A stretch of 45,791 nt of DNA from Alphaproteobacteria bacterium MedPE-SWcel (GCA_001874255.1 MPDC01000029.1:1-45791), one strand, 5' to 3'. Positions 1 to 10,825 are shown, counted from the first letter of the stretch. The notes: generated by a model not told the origin, from the letters alone. Numbers and translations are program-made.

Positions 1-232
1 CGGTCTCTACAAAACCGAGCTGGTTCATCGTCAGGGCCCGTGGCGCAACATGCAGGATCTGGAACTGGCCACCCTCGGCTGGGTCGATTGGTTCAACCAC
101 AGACGCCTGCTTGGCCCCATCGGAAACATACCGCCAGCAGAGGCCGAAGAGAACTTCTATGCACAGCGCGACGTACTCGATATGGTCGCGTAAAATGAAG
201 CTATAGGTCTTCGGCAGACCCGGGGCGATTCA
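1..232 (+). mobile_element. Right end of an IS3-family insertion sequence (truncated by window edge)
   Basis: The first 193 bases encode the C-terminus of an IS3-type transposase. About 40 bases later the sequence CCCGGGGCGATTCA ends at 232. Its complement starts TGAATCGCCCCGGG, which resembles the terminal inverted repeats of some IS3-family elements. The element therefore probably ends at 232. The left end lies outside the window, so neither the partner repeat nor a target duplication can be checked. Confidence 0.7.
2..193 (+). CDS. IS3-family transposase (OrfB), C-terminal fragment
   Basis: The reading frame is open from base 2 to a TAA at 191-193 and gives 63 residues of the end of a DDE integrase-type transposase. 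Recognisable features are the stretch WVDWFNHRRL followed by a PPAEAEENFY-type tail, typical of the C-terminus of IS3-family OrfB. The catalytic DDE residues lie upstream, outside the window, so activity cannot be judged. Codon use and GC content do not differ obviously from the neighbours. Confidence 0.8.
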   Translation, partial: GLYKTELVHRQGPWRNMQDLELATLGWVDWFNHRRLLGPIGNIPPAEAEENFYAQRDVLDMVA

Positions 233-448
233 ATGAAACCTAGCGGCTCCTCTTCTCCAGAAACCGTCCCCCTACCGCAGACCAACAGCGCTCCCCGAAA
301 CGATTGCCATCCGGTGCGCCAAAATGATTTCATCTTTTCTGAAATACCTCGGGGGAGGCCGCAGGCCGGGGGCAGCGCCCCATTTGCGATATCTTCCGTT
401 TGTTTCTATGGTCTGCCTCCTGCGCCGCTTCACGAAGGACTATCGGGC

Positions 449-1120
449 ATGAATGACGTGACAGAATGGGTCGAGCGTTTTCCAGGTTTGTCGCAACTCG
501 ACGCGCCCACCAAACAAATGCTGCTGAACAGAAGCGCCGTGGTTCACATGCCCAAAGGGACGACCATCTTCGGTCCGGGCCATTCACCCGAAAATATGCT
601 GTTTCTCCTGGACGGGACCGTCCGGGTTCAGCAAGTCTCCGATACCGGGCATGAAATCGTCCTCTACCGTATTCACGCCGGGCAGAGCTGCGTGCTGACA
701 ACCGCCTGCCTTCTTGCCTATGAGGACTATTCAGCCGAAGGTATTTCAGAAACCGATATTTCGGCTGCCGCGATCCCACGCGACGTCTTCGACACGCTGG
801 TCGCACAGTCCCGACCGTTCCGTGATTTTGTATTTGCCGCATTCTCCAAACGGATCACCGATCTCTTCCTGATGATAGACGAGGTTGCCTTTCAACGAAT
901 GGACGTGCGGCTGGCAAAAAGGTTGATCGATCTGTCTGCCGGGCGCGACGACGTGGATGCGACCCATCAGAACCTCTCGGTCGAGCTGGGAACAGCGCGC
1001 GAGGTGATTTCGAGACAGCTCCAGGAATTCCAGCGTCGCGGCTGGGTCAAACAGGCCCGAGGACGCATCCACATTCTTGAACGCCCCCAACTGCAGCAAT
1101 TGGCGGATCATGACGCATAA
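449..1120 (+). CDS. Crp/Fnr-family transcriptional regulator with two cysteines only
   Basis: The product is 223 residues, normal for the family. An N-terminal cyclic-nucleotide-type beta barrel (about 15-125) is followed by a dimer helix and a winged HTH (about 170-212) with recognition helix TAREVISRQLQ. The start at 449 is preferred because GAAGGAC precedes it; the frame is open back to 233, but that extension has no protein character. The only two cysteines, C81 and C87, lie close together in the effector domain and could form a thiol switch. No FNR-type N-terminal iron-sulfur cysteines are present. Its position before a DUF2892 protein and a sulfur-dioxygenase-like enzyme suggests that it controls them in response to sulfide or persulfide; this role is inferred. 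Confidence 0.85.
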   Translation: MNDVTEWVERFPGLSQLDAPTKQMLLNRSAVVHMPKGTTIFGPGHSPENMLFLLDGTVRVQQVSDTGHEIVLYRIHAGQSCVLTTACLLAYEDYSAEGISETDISAAAIPRDVFDTLVAQSRPFRDFVFAAFSKRITDLFLMIDEVAFQRMDVRLAKRLIDLSAGRDDVDATHQNLSVELGTAREVISRQLQEFQRRGWVKQARGRIHILERPQLQQLADHDA

Positions 1121-1137
1121 CGGAAATCCTGCAGCTT

Positions 1138-1152
1138 GGTGACATTGTCACC
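1138..1152. promoter_or_regulatory. Perfect palindrome, candidate operator of the sulfur cluster
   Basis: GGTGACATTGTCACC is a perfect 7+1+7 inverted repeat lying between the Crp-like gene and the DUF2892 gene, 58 bases before the latter's start. Its core ACATTGTCA recurs at 1521-1529. The half-site resembles GTGA/TCAC Crp-type half-sites, but the spacing is 5 rather than 6. Binding by the adjacent Crp-like protein is inferred. Confidence 0.5.
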
Positions 1153-1209
1153 GTGAAGTCGCGTGTGACGGTGCTATTCAAGGGTAGGCTTTTATGAAGG
1201 AGGCGCGAC

Positions 1210-1428
1210 ATGATCAGGAATATGGGAACATTCGACCGGTTGGCCCGGACAGTGTTGGGGCTGATTTTGCTGGCAGCTCCGTATCTCAGCGGTCTGGCTC
1301 TGCTTGAGGGCCGGATTGCGACGGTATTACTGGTGGCGGTGGGTGTGGTGATGCTGGGCACCGCTGCCCTCGGAAACTGCCCGCTCTATCGCATCCTTGG
1401 CCTGCGGACATGCAAATCCTGCGGCTGA
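1210..1428 (+). CDS. DUF2892 (YgaP-type) small inner-membrane protein
   Basis: This 72-residue protein starts after a strong ribosome site (GAAGGAGG at about 1196). It begins MIRNMGTFDRLARTVLG and has two predicted membrane segments (about 13-28 and 36-54). A C-terminal tail carries the cysteines CPLYRILGLRTCKSCG. This pattern matches the DUF2892 family, which is also found as the membrane part of YgaP rhodaneses. The family is often found near persulfide-handling genes, and the following gene fits that. Biochemical function is not established. The Cys tail could bind metal or persulfide, but that is speculation. Confidence 0.8.
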   Translation: MIRNMGTFDRLARTVLGLILLAAPYLSGLALLEGRIATVLLVAVGVVMLGTAALGNCPLYRILGLRTCKSCG

Positions 1429-1520
1429 TGCCTGCTCGAACCCCAAAAAGGCCGCGCCGCGGTCCAGTGCTTTTTCGCCCCCTATTGACAGGGATCATTC
1501 CAGCGAAAACTTCGCCAACT

Positions 1521-1529
1521 ACATTGTCA
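1521..1529. promoter_or_regulatory. Second copy of the ACATTGTCA operator core
   Basis: ACATTGTCA is identical to the core of the palindrome at 1138-1152 and lies 45 bases before the start of the sulfur dioxygenase-like gene. Only the core is conserved; the outer arms are not. It may be a weaker second site for the same regulator. Confidence 0.3.
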
Positions 1530-1573
1530 GGGCACAAAGAGCTTGTGCATCTGACCCAAAGGAGGATCACAGT

Positions 1574-2455
1574 ATGACCTACCCTGTAAACATGGATGTC
1601 AAACCCGAGGTCTCGGCTCATTTTGACGAGGCGACGAACACCATCAGCTATATCGTCAAGGACCCGGGCAGCACTCATTGCGCGATCATCGACAGCGTGA
1701 TGGATATAGACTATGCCGCCGGCCGGATCACCTATGATCACGCGGATGCGCTGATCGCCGAGGTCAAGGAGCGCGGCCTGACCGTCGACTGGATCATCGA
1801 AACCCATGTTCATGCCGATCACCTGAGTGCTGCGCCCTATCTGCAGGACGCTCTTGGCGGCAAGATCGGCGTCGGCGAGAAAATCATGGTGGTGCAGGAA
1901 ACCTTTGGAAAGATCTTCAACGAAGGCACCGAATTCCAACGGGACGGGTCGCAATTTGACGCTTTGTTCAAGGATGGCGATACCTATATGGTTGGCGGCC
2001 TGCAGGGATTTGCCATGTACACGCCCGGCCACACCCCCGCCTGCATGGTGCATGTGATGGGCAATGCGGCTTTCGTCGGCGACACATTGTTCATGCCGGA
2101 TGGCGGCTCGGCCAGGGCCGATTTCCCGGGCGGCGACGCGGGGCAGCTCTATGACAGCATCCAGAAGGTTCTGACCCTGCCGGACGAGATGCGCCTGTTC
2201 ATGTGCCACGACTATGGTCCCAACGACCGTGCCATCCAGTGGGAGACCACGGTGGCCGAGGAAAAGGCGCACAACATTCACGTCGGGGGCAGCAAGACAC
2301 GGGAAGAGTTCATCAAGTTTCGGACCGAGCGCGACGCCCAGCTGGCGATGCCAAAGCTCATTATCCCCTCGTTGCAGGTGAACATGCGCGCAGGGGAGGT
2401 ACCAAAGGACAAGGATGGCAAGCCGATGCTCAAGGTTCCCGTGAACGGTATCTGA
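1574..2455 (+). CDS. Blh/ETHE1-type metallo-beta-lactamase-fold sulfur (persulfide) dioxygenase
   Basis: The 293-residue product begins after AAAGGAGGATCAC, a strong ribosome site; upstream in-frame sequence is not protein-like. It carries the metallo-hydrolase motif HVHADH (H78, H80, D82, H83), then H153, D170 in GDTLFMPDGGSARADF, and H212 in CHDYGP. Persulfide dioxygenases of the ETHE1/Blh group use such a 2-His-1-Asp iron site to oxidise glutathione persulfide to sulfite. The GSARADFPGGDA loop and HDYGPNDR motif are typical of Blh-like proteins rather than glyoxalase II. Neighbouring DUF2892 and SulP genes support a role in sulfide detoxification. No rhodanese domain is fused to it. Confidence 0.8.
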   Translation: MTYPVNMDVKPEVSAHFDEATNTISYIVKDPGSTHCAIIDSVMDIDYAAGRITYDHADALIAEVKERGLTVDWIIETHVHADHLSAAPYLQDALGGKIGVGEKIMVVQETFGKIFNEGTEFQRDGSQFDALFKDGDTYMVGGLQGFAMYTPGHTPACMVHVMGNAAFVGDTLFMPDGGSARADFPGGDAGQLYDSIQKVLTLPDEMRLFMCHDYGPNDRAIQWETTVAEEKAHNIHVGGSKTREEFIKFRTERDAQLAMPKLIIPSLQVNMRAGEVPKDKDGKPMLKVPVNGI

Positions 2456-2542
2456 CTGTCTCGCAAGGTCACTGGACACGAAGCCCCATGCTCCGGCTGA
2501 CCTCGCCCTGATGCTGTATTGCGATAGAATCGAGCCCTGATC

Positions 2543-5502
<2,960 letters not shown>

Positions 5503-5611
5503 TTAAATCCCTGCAGGTCCAGCCTGTTGGCGTGAAGAAAATGCGCAATTCTTCCTCCTGTGACCGCCCTGAATGCCTCCGTGATTTGTTTTTGTGCATA
5601 TAGCGCACCCC

Positions 5612-8600
5612 TTACGGCCAGGCTGGCAGATCCGGCGCATAGCGGGCGCGGACATAGGCAGAGAGTGATTCGATCTGCGCCTTTGACAGGTCCTCACCAA
5701 AGGCGGGCATATCACGCAGATCCAGATCCATAGGAGCCAGCAACCCGTCGCGGACCACCGTCTGAAGCGCCTCAGACGTCGGCGCCCGTACCGCCATAGA
5801 TTGCCCCAAGGGCACATGTGCGGCCGTCACTGACCCCGCAAGAGCGGGTTCGTGGCACGTCGCGCAGGCGCTCTCGAACAGCCTATGGGTCGCATCGGGC
5901 CGGGCGGGCAACGCGGGCGCAACGGGCGCATGTTCGCCACCCTCGACCCGCGAGGCAAGATACGTCGCCATGGCGCGAATATCCGTATCCGGCAATGCCG
6001 ACAGGCTTGCCACGACATCGGCCATCGGACCAGAGGCCGCTGCCCGACTCGCGGAGACCCCCTCCCGAAGATAGGCATAGAGGCTGTCCTCGTTCCAGCC
6101 GCGCGCCCCGGCCTCTGCCCCCGCGAGGGCCGGAGCAAACCAACCCTTGACCATGGCTCCTGACAAGGCTGCCGTACCAGTGCGTTCCGCCCCGAGGGCA
6201 TTTCGCGGGCTATGGCAGGCGCTGCAATGACCCGTGGCCTCCACCAGATACCGGCCCCGGTTCCAGGCGGCGCTCTGCTCCGGATCAGGCGCCAGCGTGC
6301 GAGAACGATGAAACAGTGCATTCCAGACAACGTTCGCAGGTCGCACATTGGCCGGGAATATCATCTGCGCCTGCGGCGTTTCGACCCGCACCGGCGGCAG
6401 TGTCTGCAGGTAGCCATAGAGCGCATACATGTCCTCACTGCTCATTTTGGCGAAGGCCGTATAGGGAAAGGCCGGATACAGGTTATGGCCGTCCCGACTG
6501 ATCCCCCTGCGCATCGCCCGATCAAAAGCGGTAAAGGACCATTGGCCAAGCCCGGTTTCGGCGTCGGGGGTCAGATTGGTGGTGTAGAGCGTGCCAAAGG
6601 GGGTCTCGACCGGGCGACCGCCCGCGTTGGCACTCCCCCCCTCGGCGGTGTGGCATTCGGCACAGTTCCCGGCGGCAAAGACCTGCGCGCCGCGCTCCAG
6701 CAATGCCTGCGAGAAACTGTCGGCACCGGGGGCGGATGTTGCCGGGATCGCTCGGGCAACAGGCAGGGCCACGGCGCCGACCGTCAGCGCACTGCCAAGA
6801 GCCGCCGCAATCGCCAGCGCGCGCGGACGCAGGCGGCCTGTTCCCCAGGATTTCACAGGCGTCAGGCCCGGCGCATCAGGCGCGGACAGGACCGGAGCGG
6901 AGGCGACCGTCGGCGTGATCCCAAGGGCGGCGCGCATCTTCTCAGGGGTGAACGGCGCCTCTCGCATGCGCACGCCAGTGGCATCGAAGATGGCATTGGC
7001 GATGGCGGCGGCGGCGGGAACGGCTGCGCTTTCACCGACACCCAGCGCCGGGTCGCCGGGACGTTCGATCAGCAGGGTTTCAATCTCGGGTGTTTCGGGA
7101 AACGTCATGATCGGGTAGGTCGCCCAGCTGGTGGGCGTGACCGTGATCTCGTCAAAGCTGACGTCTTCGGTCAGCACCCGGCCTGCGGTCTGGTTGACGT
7201 TGCCATGAATCTGCTGTCGCACCCCGTCCGGATTGATGACCAGCCCCTGATCCTGCCCGACAAAGACGCGCGACAGGGTCACCTCGCCCGTCTCCATATC
7301 CACGGCAACATCGCAGACCCACGCGGCGGAGGCGGCGGCTGTGCCCGGAAAGGCGCCATGGACATAGGTGGCAAAGGCAAAGCCCTGCCCGTAGGCCATC
7401 CGGCCCTCACGCCGCAACGATGGGCGCGTACGCCCTGTCCAGCCTGCGGCCTCGGCTGTCCGACGGATCAAATCCGCGGCGCGGGGATCATCAATGTGCC
7501 GCAGACGGAAATCGACGGGATCTTCGGCCACCTCATGCGCCAGTTCGTCGATGAAGCTTTCATGGGCAAAGGTATTGGGCAGCGCCGAGACGCCTCGCAT
7601 CCAGGCCGCGCGCACGATCGGGGCCATGTCATGGACGGTAATCTGTTTGTGCGGAATGCGGTAGGGCGGCACTGCGGTACGATCGCCCATGTCCGACGGG
7701 CGTGGCTCGGGCGAGATCTGTCCGGTCAGCAGCAAGGAAAGGTTCGGCCCCCGGTTGGAGGGATACCAGGTATCGAGACTGTAGGCGTGAAAATCTCCGT
7801 CACGGAGGCCGCCGCTGACGTCCATCAGTTGCGCAGCGCCTTTTGGCTCCCACAGGTGTTCCTGGGCGCGGGTCAACTGTACCCGCACCGGATGGCCCAC
7901 GGCCCGCGACATCAACAGCGCATCGCCGCAGACATCGTCGGCGCAGTTCCGGCCGTAGCAGCCGGCCGCCTGATAGCGGCGGATCTCGATGTCATCCTCG
8001 GGCAGGCCGGTCAACGTAGACAGGTCATCCCGCAGCATATGCGGGTTTTGGCTGCCGGACCACACCACCGGAGCCCCATCGCGCCAATCCGCAACGGCGC
8101 AGGACGGCCCGATGGAGCCGTGCAGGTGATAGGGCCAGACATAGGTCCGCGAGAGTGTCTGATCCGACTCTTCCAGCCCGCGCAGGAAATCGCCGCTGCG
8201 ATCGAGAGCGCGAGGAGTCGCGGGCTGGTTGCGAATGGCATGACGCAGGTCAGACAGATCGGGCGCAGCAGGGGGCGTGCGCCACCGGACGGGCAGGCGT
8301 TCTGCGATCACCTGCGCCTGATCGGCGCGTTCCGCCACCACGCCAAGGAAATCGCCCTGCCGCACCACCGCGACAAAACCGGGCAGCCTGCGCACTGCGT
8401 CCTCATCCCAGTCGATCAGGCTGTCCCCGATGAACGGACCGCTGTCCCGCCCGGCATAGGGCGGGCGGATCACGTGACCATGCAGCATTCCCGCAACGTC
8501 GACATCATGGATATAGACATGCTGCCCGGTCACCTTGTGGGGCAGATCCTGCCGTGGCGTTCGCTGACCTACGATGCGATAGTTTTCCGGCGCTTTGACG

Positions 8601-9055
8601 GCCACCTCCGGATCGAGGCGCAGCACCTCCTCGCGCCCCTCAATGAGGGTCTCATAGCGGACCGAGGTATCTTTCCAGAAAATGCAGCCGTCACGCACCT
8701 CCACGCCATGTTCGGGCGCGTTGAGGCGGCGCGCGCCGCGCGAGGCCAGAACCTGGCGCAGCTGTGCCGCTGCGGCGCGCAGGGGAACGGCAGCGACCTG
8801 GATCGTCTCTGACGCGATCGTCGGCCCTTGGTCCGGCGTTCGGGCAGTATCGCCGAGCACGACCTGCACCCGGTTCAAAGGCAGCTCGGCCTCCTCAGCG
8901 ACGATCTGAGCCAGCGCGGTCTGGACGCCGGTACCCAGATCGACATGCCCGTTGAAGGCCGTCAGCACACCGGAGGTGTCAAAGGTCACGAAAATATCCC
9001 GACCCTGTTCAGTATCCCGGCAGATCGACAGGGTGCCAAATGTTTCTTTGGTCAT
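5612..9055 (-). CDS. nicB: Nicotinate dehydrogenase subunit B (molybdopterin domain fused to tri-heme cytochrome c)
   Basis: NicB is the large subunit of the membrane-linked enzyme that hydroxylates nicotinate to 6-hydroxynicotinate. The 1147-residue protein starts with a xanthine-dehydrogenase-type molybdopterin region (about 1-715), including the conserved GVGESAAVPAAAA segment near its end, which carries the likely catalytic Glu. A hydrophobic segment (about 745-770) follows and probably anchors or exports the C-terminal part. Three heme c motifs come next: CAECH at 798, CSACH at 944 and CATCH at 1064. Fusion of molybdenum hydroxylase and cytochrome c is characteristic of NicB, whose electrons go to the respiratory chain rather than to NAD. 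Its start overlaps the nicA stop by four bases, so the two are translationally coupled. Confidence 0.95.
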   Translation of the reverse strand: MTKETFGTLSICRDTEQGRDIFVTFDTSGVLTAFNGHVDLGTGVQTALAQIVAEEAELPLNRVQVVLGDTARTPDQGPTIASETIQVAAVPLRAAAAQLRQVLASRGARRLNAPEHGVEVRDGCIFWKDTSVRYETLIEGREEVLRLDPEVAVKAPENYRIVGQRTPRQDLPHKVTGQHVYIHDVDVAGMLHGHVIRPPYAGRDSGPFIGDSLIDWDEDAVRRLPGFVAVVRQGDFLGVVAERADQAQVIAERLPVRWRTPPAAPDLSDLRHAIRNQPATPRALDRSGDFLRGLEESDQTLSRTYVWPYHLHGSIGPSCAVADWRDGAPVVWSGSQNPHMLRDDLSTLTGLPEDDIEIRRYQAAGCYGRNCADDVCGDALLMSRAVGHPVRVQLTRAQEHLWEPKGAAQLMDVSGGLRDGDFHAYSLDTWYPSNRGPNLSLLLTGQISPEPRPSDMGDRTAVPPYRIPHKQITVHDMAPIVRAAWMRGVSALPNTFAHESFIDELAHEVAEDPVDFRLRHIDDPRAADLIRRTAEAAGWTGRTRPSLRREGRMAYGQGFAFATYVHGAFPGTAAASAAWVCDVAVDMETGEVTLSRVFVGQDQGLVINPDGVRQQIHGNVNQTAGRVLTEDVSFDEITVTPTSWATYPIMTFPETPEIETLLIERPGDPALGVGESAAVPAAAAIANAIFDATGVRMREAPFTPEKMRAALGITPTVASAPVLSAPDAPGLTPVKSWGTGRLRPRALAIAAALGSALTVGAVALPVARAIPATSAPGADSFSQALLERGAQVFAAGNCAECHTAEGGSANAGGRPVETPFGTLYTTNLTPDAETGLGQWSFTAFDRAMRRGISRDGHNLYPAFPYTAFAKMSSEDMYALYGYLQTLPPVRVETPQAQMIFPANVRPANVVWNALFHRSRTLAPDPEQSAAWNRGRYLVEATGHCSACHSPRNALGAERTGTAALSGAMVKGWFAPALAGAEAGARGWNEDSLYAYLREGVSASRAAASGPMADVVASLSALPDTDIRAMATYLASRVEGGEHAPVAPALPARPDATHRLFESACATCHEPALAGSVTAAHVPLGQSMAVRAPTSEALQTVVRDGLLAPMDLDLRDMPAFGEDLSKAQIESLSAYVRARYAPDLPAWP

Positions 9056-9561
9056 GCGGAGGCAGGCTTTCCGGTCAGCGTTTTATCAGATGCCAAAAGC
9101 TGTGCGGCGCGCGTGATCGAGGCAATGATTTCCTTGTGGGTCCCGCAGCGGCACAGGTTGTGACGCAGGGCGGCCCGGATCTCCGTCTCGCTCGGGTCCG
9201 GCACTGATGTCAGCAAGGCCACCGCAGTCATCACCATCCCGTTGAGGCAATAGCCGCACTGCGCCCCTTCGGCCTCCACGAACCCCGCCTGCACAGGATG
9301 CAGCGCGCCGGACACGGCGTCCGCCAGCCCTTCGAGCGTTGTGATCTCCCGCCCCACCGCCTTGCCTGCACGCAGAACACATGCGCGGGCCGGTGCACCA
9401 TCAGCCAGCACAGTGCACGCACCGCATTGCGCCTTGCCGCAGCCGTATTTTGGCCCCGTCAGCCCCAACTCCGTCCGCAGGACATCCAGCAGGCTGCGAT
9501 GCGGGTCAATCTGAAGATCATGGCGCAGACCATTGACCTGCAATTGTACTGTCGATGTCAC
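9052..9561 (-). CDS. nicA: Nicotinate dehydrogenase subunit A (2Fe-2S protein)
   Basis: This small iron-sulfur subunit passes electrons from the molybdenum site of NicB to its cytochrome domain. From the GTG at 9561 the protein has 169 residues. C41, C46, C49 and C61 form the plant-ferredoxin-type cluster, and C102, C105, C137 and C139 form the second 2Fe-2S cluster (motifs GCGKAQCGAC, QCGYC and NLCRCGTH). The GTG is chosen because GGGAGG lies just upstream and homology begins there. An ATG at 9624 in frame would add residues of no family character and overlap the proposed operator at 9611-9628. It is first gene of the nicAB transcript. Confidence 0.93.
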   Translation of the reverse strand: MTSTVQLQVNGLRHDLQIDPHRSLLDVLRTELGLTGPKYGCGKAQCGACTVLADGAPARACVLRAGKAVGREITTLEGLADAVSGALHPVQAGFVEAEGAQCGYCLNGMVMTAVALLTSVPDPSETEIRAALRHNLCRCGTHKEIIASITRAAQLLASDKTLTGKPASA

Positions 9562-9610
9562 GTTGACCTCCCTGACCACGTCGAAGTGAAATCTGCATGT
9601 CAGATATATA

Positions 9611-9628
9611 TTGCACGTACACAAACAA
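9611..9628. promoter_or_regulatory. Proposed NicR operator B (nicAB promoter)
   Basis: TTGCACGTACACAAACAA fits TTGTT-N8-AACAA with two mismatches in the left arm. It lies 50 bases upstream of the nicA start. Its segment GTACACAAACA is identical over 11 bases to the site just before nicE (10805-10815). Confidence 0.5.
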
Positions 9629-9724
9629 ATTTACCCTGGGGACGCAATGGCCGAAACACACACCATACCTGTTTTTGCGTACGACGGCCCGCCAATGGCT
9701 GATGCCCGGGACCGGTTGCATATT

Positions 9725-9742
9725 ATGTATGCACGCGAACAA
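9725..9742. promoter_or_regulatory. Proposed NicR operator C (between nicA and nicR)
   Basis: ATGTATGCACGCGAACAA keeps the right arm AACAA and three of five bases of the left arm at the same 8-base spacing. It sits in the nicA-nicR divergent intergenic region, 114 bases from site B and about 115 bases before the nicR start. It could serve autoregulation of nicR or looping with site B. Confidence 0.4.
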
Positions 9743-9856
9743 TATACCCCCAGACGGCACAGCAACTTTCCACAAAGCGGGCTGCGGCACAGGGTTGCCT
9801 CTGTGCTGAACCCATGTAAACGGTGAACACTGTCAGAAACAGCTGAAAGACGCAGG

Positions 9857-10324
9857 ATGGAGCCTCCACGCCCGGACAAAGACAGCAATGGCCCCACGAC
9901 GACGCCCGCCCAGACCTACGTATTGGACGAGCAGGTCGGCTTTCTGTTGCGCAAGGCCTATCAGCGCCACCAGACGATCTTTACGGAACGGATGATTGGC
10001 GGGCTGACCGCCACGCAGTTCTCCATGCTGTTCCGTCTGGTGCAGGTGACCGGACCAATTTCGCAGAATGCGCTCGGGCGATTGGTGGCTATGGACGCAG
10101 CCACAACCAAGGGGGTTGTCTCCCGTTTGCAGAGTCAGGGACTGGTCACCACCGAACGCGACACCGAGGACAAACGCCGATACATGCTACGCTCGACCGA
10201 GAAAGGTCGTGCGCTGATCGCCGAGGCGCTGCCTGTCGTCATGGGAATCTCGGAGGCGACTCTCGCCCCGCTCAATCGCCGCGAAAGCGAGACATTCCTG
10301 CGCCTGCTGTCCAAGCTCTGCTGA
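9857..10324 (+). CDS. nicR: MarR-family repressor of nicotinate degradation
   Basis: The 155-residue protein has a MarR winged-helix fold, with HTH around residues 66-95 and a basic wing around RDTEDKRRYMLRST. The segment YVLDEQVGFLLRKAYQRH is like that of NicR proteins. In P. putida, NicR represses the nic operons and is released by 6-hydroxynicotinate and 2,5-dihydroxypyridine, the products of NicAB and NicC. Here the gene lies between the divergent nicAB and nicEDXF groups, near several copies of a shared inverted repeat. It probably regulates itself as well as both operons. The N-terminal 20 residues are low in conservation and the start could be slightly downstream. Confidence 0.88.
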   Translation: MEPPRPDKDSNGPTTTPAQTYVLDEQVGFLLRKAYQRHQTIFTERMIGGLTATQFSMLFRLVQVTGPISQNALGRLVAMDAATTKGVVSRLQSQGLVTTERDTEDKRRYMLRSTEKGRALIAEALPVVMGISEATLAPLNRRESETFLRLLSKLC

Positions 10325-10420
10325 ACCTCCCGCTGCAACTGCGCCCTCGGGGTCCCAGAACCGAAGGGACGGTCCGCGCCTTCCGGGGCCAGAACCGGGC
10401 ACACAGCCGGAGGCCCCTGC

Positions 10421-10460
10421 CCAGTGCCCTTTTACCCTGCCCAGTGCCCTTTGACCCTGC
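10421..10460. repeat. Two-copy tandem repeat, 20-base unit
   Basis: The unit CCAGTGCCCTTTTACCCTGC (10421-10440) is followed directly by a copy with one changed base (10441-10460). It lies in the noncoding gap downstream of nicR. It looks like a recent slippage duplication; no function is apparent. Confidence 0.85.
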
Positions 10461-10763
10461 CGCGAAACGACACATCCGTGCGCCTGGCGCTGTACTGCCA
10501 TTCCTGAGCCTGACCTGAGCCATCCCTGAGGCATCCTTGGGCCATGGCAATCTCAAGCTCTGGAAAGCGTTTCTGGCAGCTCCCTGCCTGGTCATGCTGA
10601 CCGATCCCATCCGAGTCGACGACCGGACGGTTGACTTGACAACCGAGGTCGAAAAAGAGGCGTATCTGGATCACTCCAGGCGACTTCGAGATGCAAGGCA
10701 GCAGTTTTATCCACCTCAACCACATGTAATTTCATCATTTTTCAAAACGTATATTTTTTAAAC

Positions 10764-10781
10764 TTGTTTCTGTACGAACAA
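10764..10781. promoter_or_regulatory. Proposed NicR operator D (nicE operon promoter)
   Basis: TTGTTTCTGTACGAACAA has perfect TTGTT/AACAA arms with 8-base spacing, as in site A. It lies 44 bases before the nicE start. TTGTTT (10764) and TAAACA (10787), 17 bases apart, could be the -35 and -10 elements, so a bound repressor would cover the promoter. Confidence 0.6.
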
Positions 10782-10798
10782 AAAATTAAACAGGTGAC

Positions 10799-10816
10799 TA
10801 ATTAGTACACAAACAG
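10799..10816. promoter_or_regulatory. Proposed NicR operator E (weak, at nicE leader)
   Basis: TAATTAGTACACAAACAG is a weaker match, with AACAG as the right arm, but it contains the 11-mer GTACACAAACA found in site B. Its centre is 35 bases from that of site D, so a tandem arrangement on nearly the same DNA face is possible. Confidence 0.35.
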
Positions 10817-10825
10817 GTGCAGCGC

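Larger units (their letters stand above)
10325..10825. other. 500-base gap between nicR and nicE
   Basis: No supported gene was found. The gap contains a 20-base tandem duplication (10421-10460), a GC-rich part with repeated CTGAG/CCATCC-like words (10505-10545) and a sharply AT-rich stretch (about 10725-10810) that holds two proposed NicR operators and the nicE promoter. An open frame at 10537-10761 (+) gives 74 residues with no family resemblance and is left out. Confidence 0.6.

Noticed and set aside
233-448. N-terminal extension of the Crp-like regulator (72 residues)
   Set aside because: The frame is open, but the extension starts exactly at the inferred IS end and lacks conserved features. 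The ATG at 449 has a ribosome site and gives the normal family length.
6212-8812. Very long open frame (866 codons) on the plus strand
   Set aside because: It lies wholly inside nicB on the other strand. Its composition is that of an antisense reading of GC-rich coding DNA, and it has no recognisable domain.
9611-9826. Short open frame rightward between nicA and nicR (about 60-70 residues)
   Set aside because: It overlaps both proposed operators, has no family resemblance and no clear codon signature. A leader peptide cannot be excluded but is not supported.
10421-10460. Possible CRISPR array start
   Set aside because: Only two directly adjacent copies with no spacers; it is a simple tandem duplication.
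10537-10761. 74-codon open frame between nicR and nicE
   Set aside because: No similarity recognised, no ribosome site, and it runs into the AT-rich promoter region.
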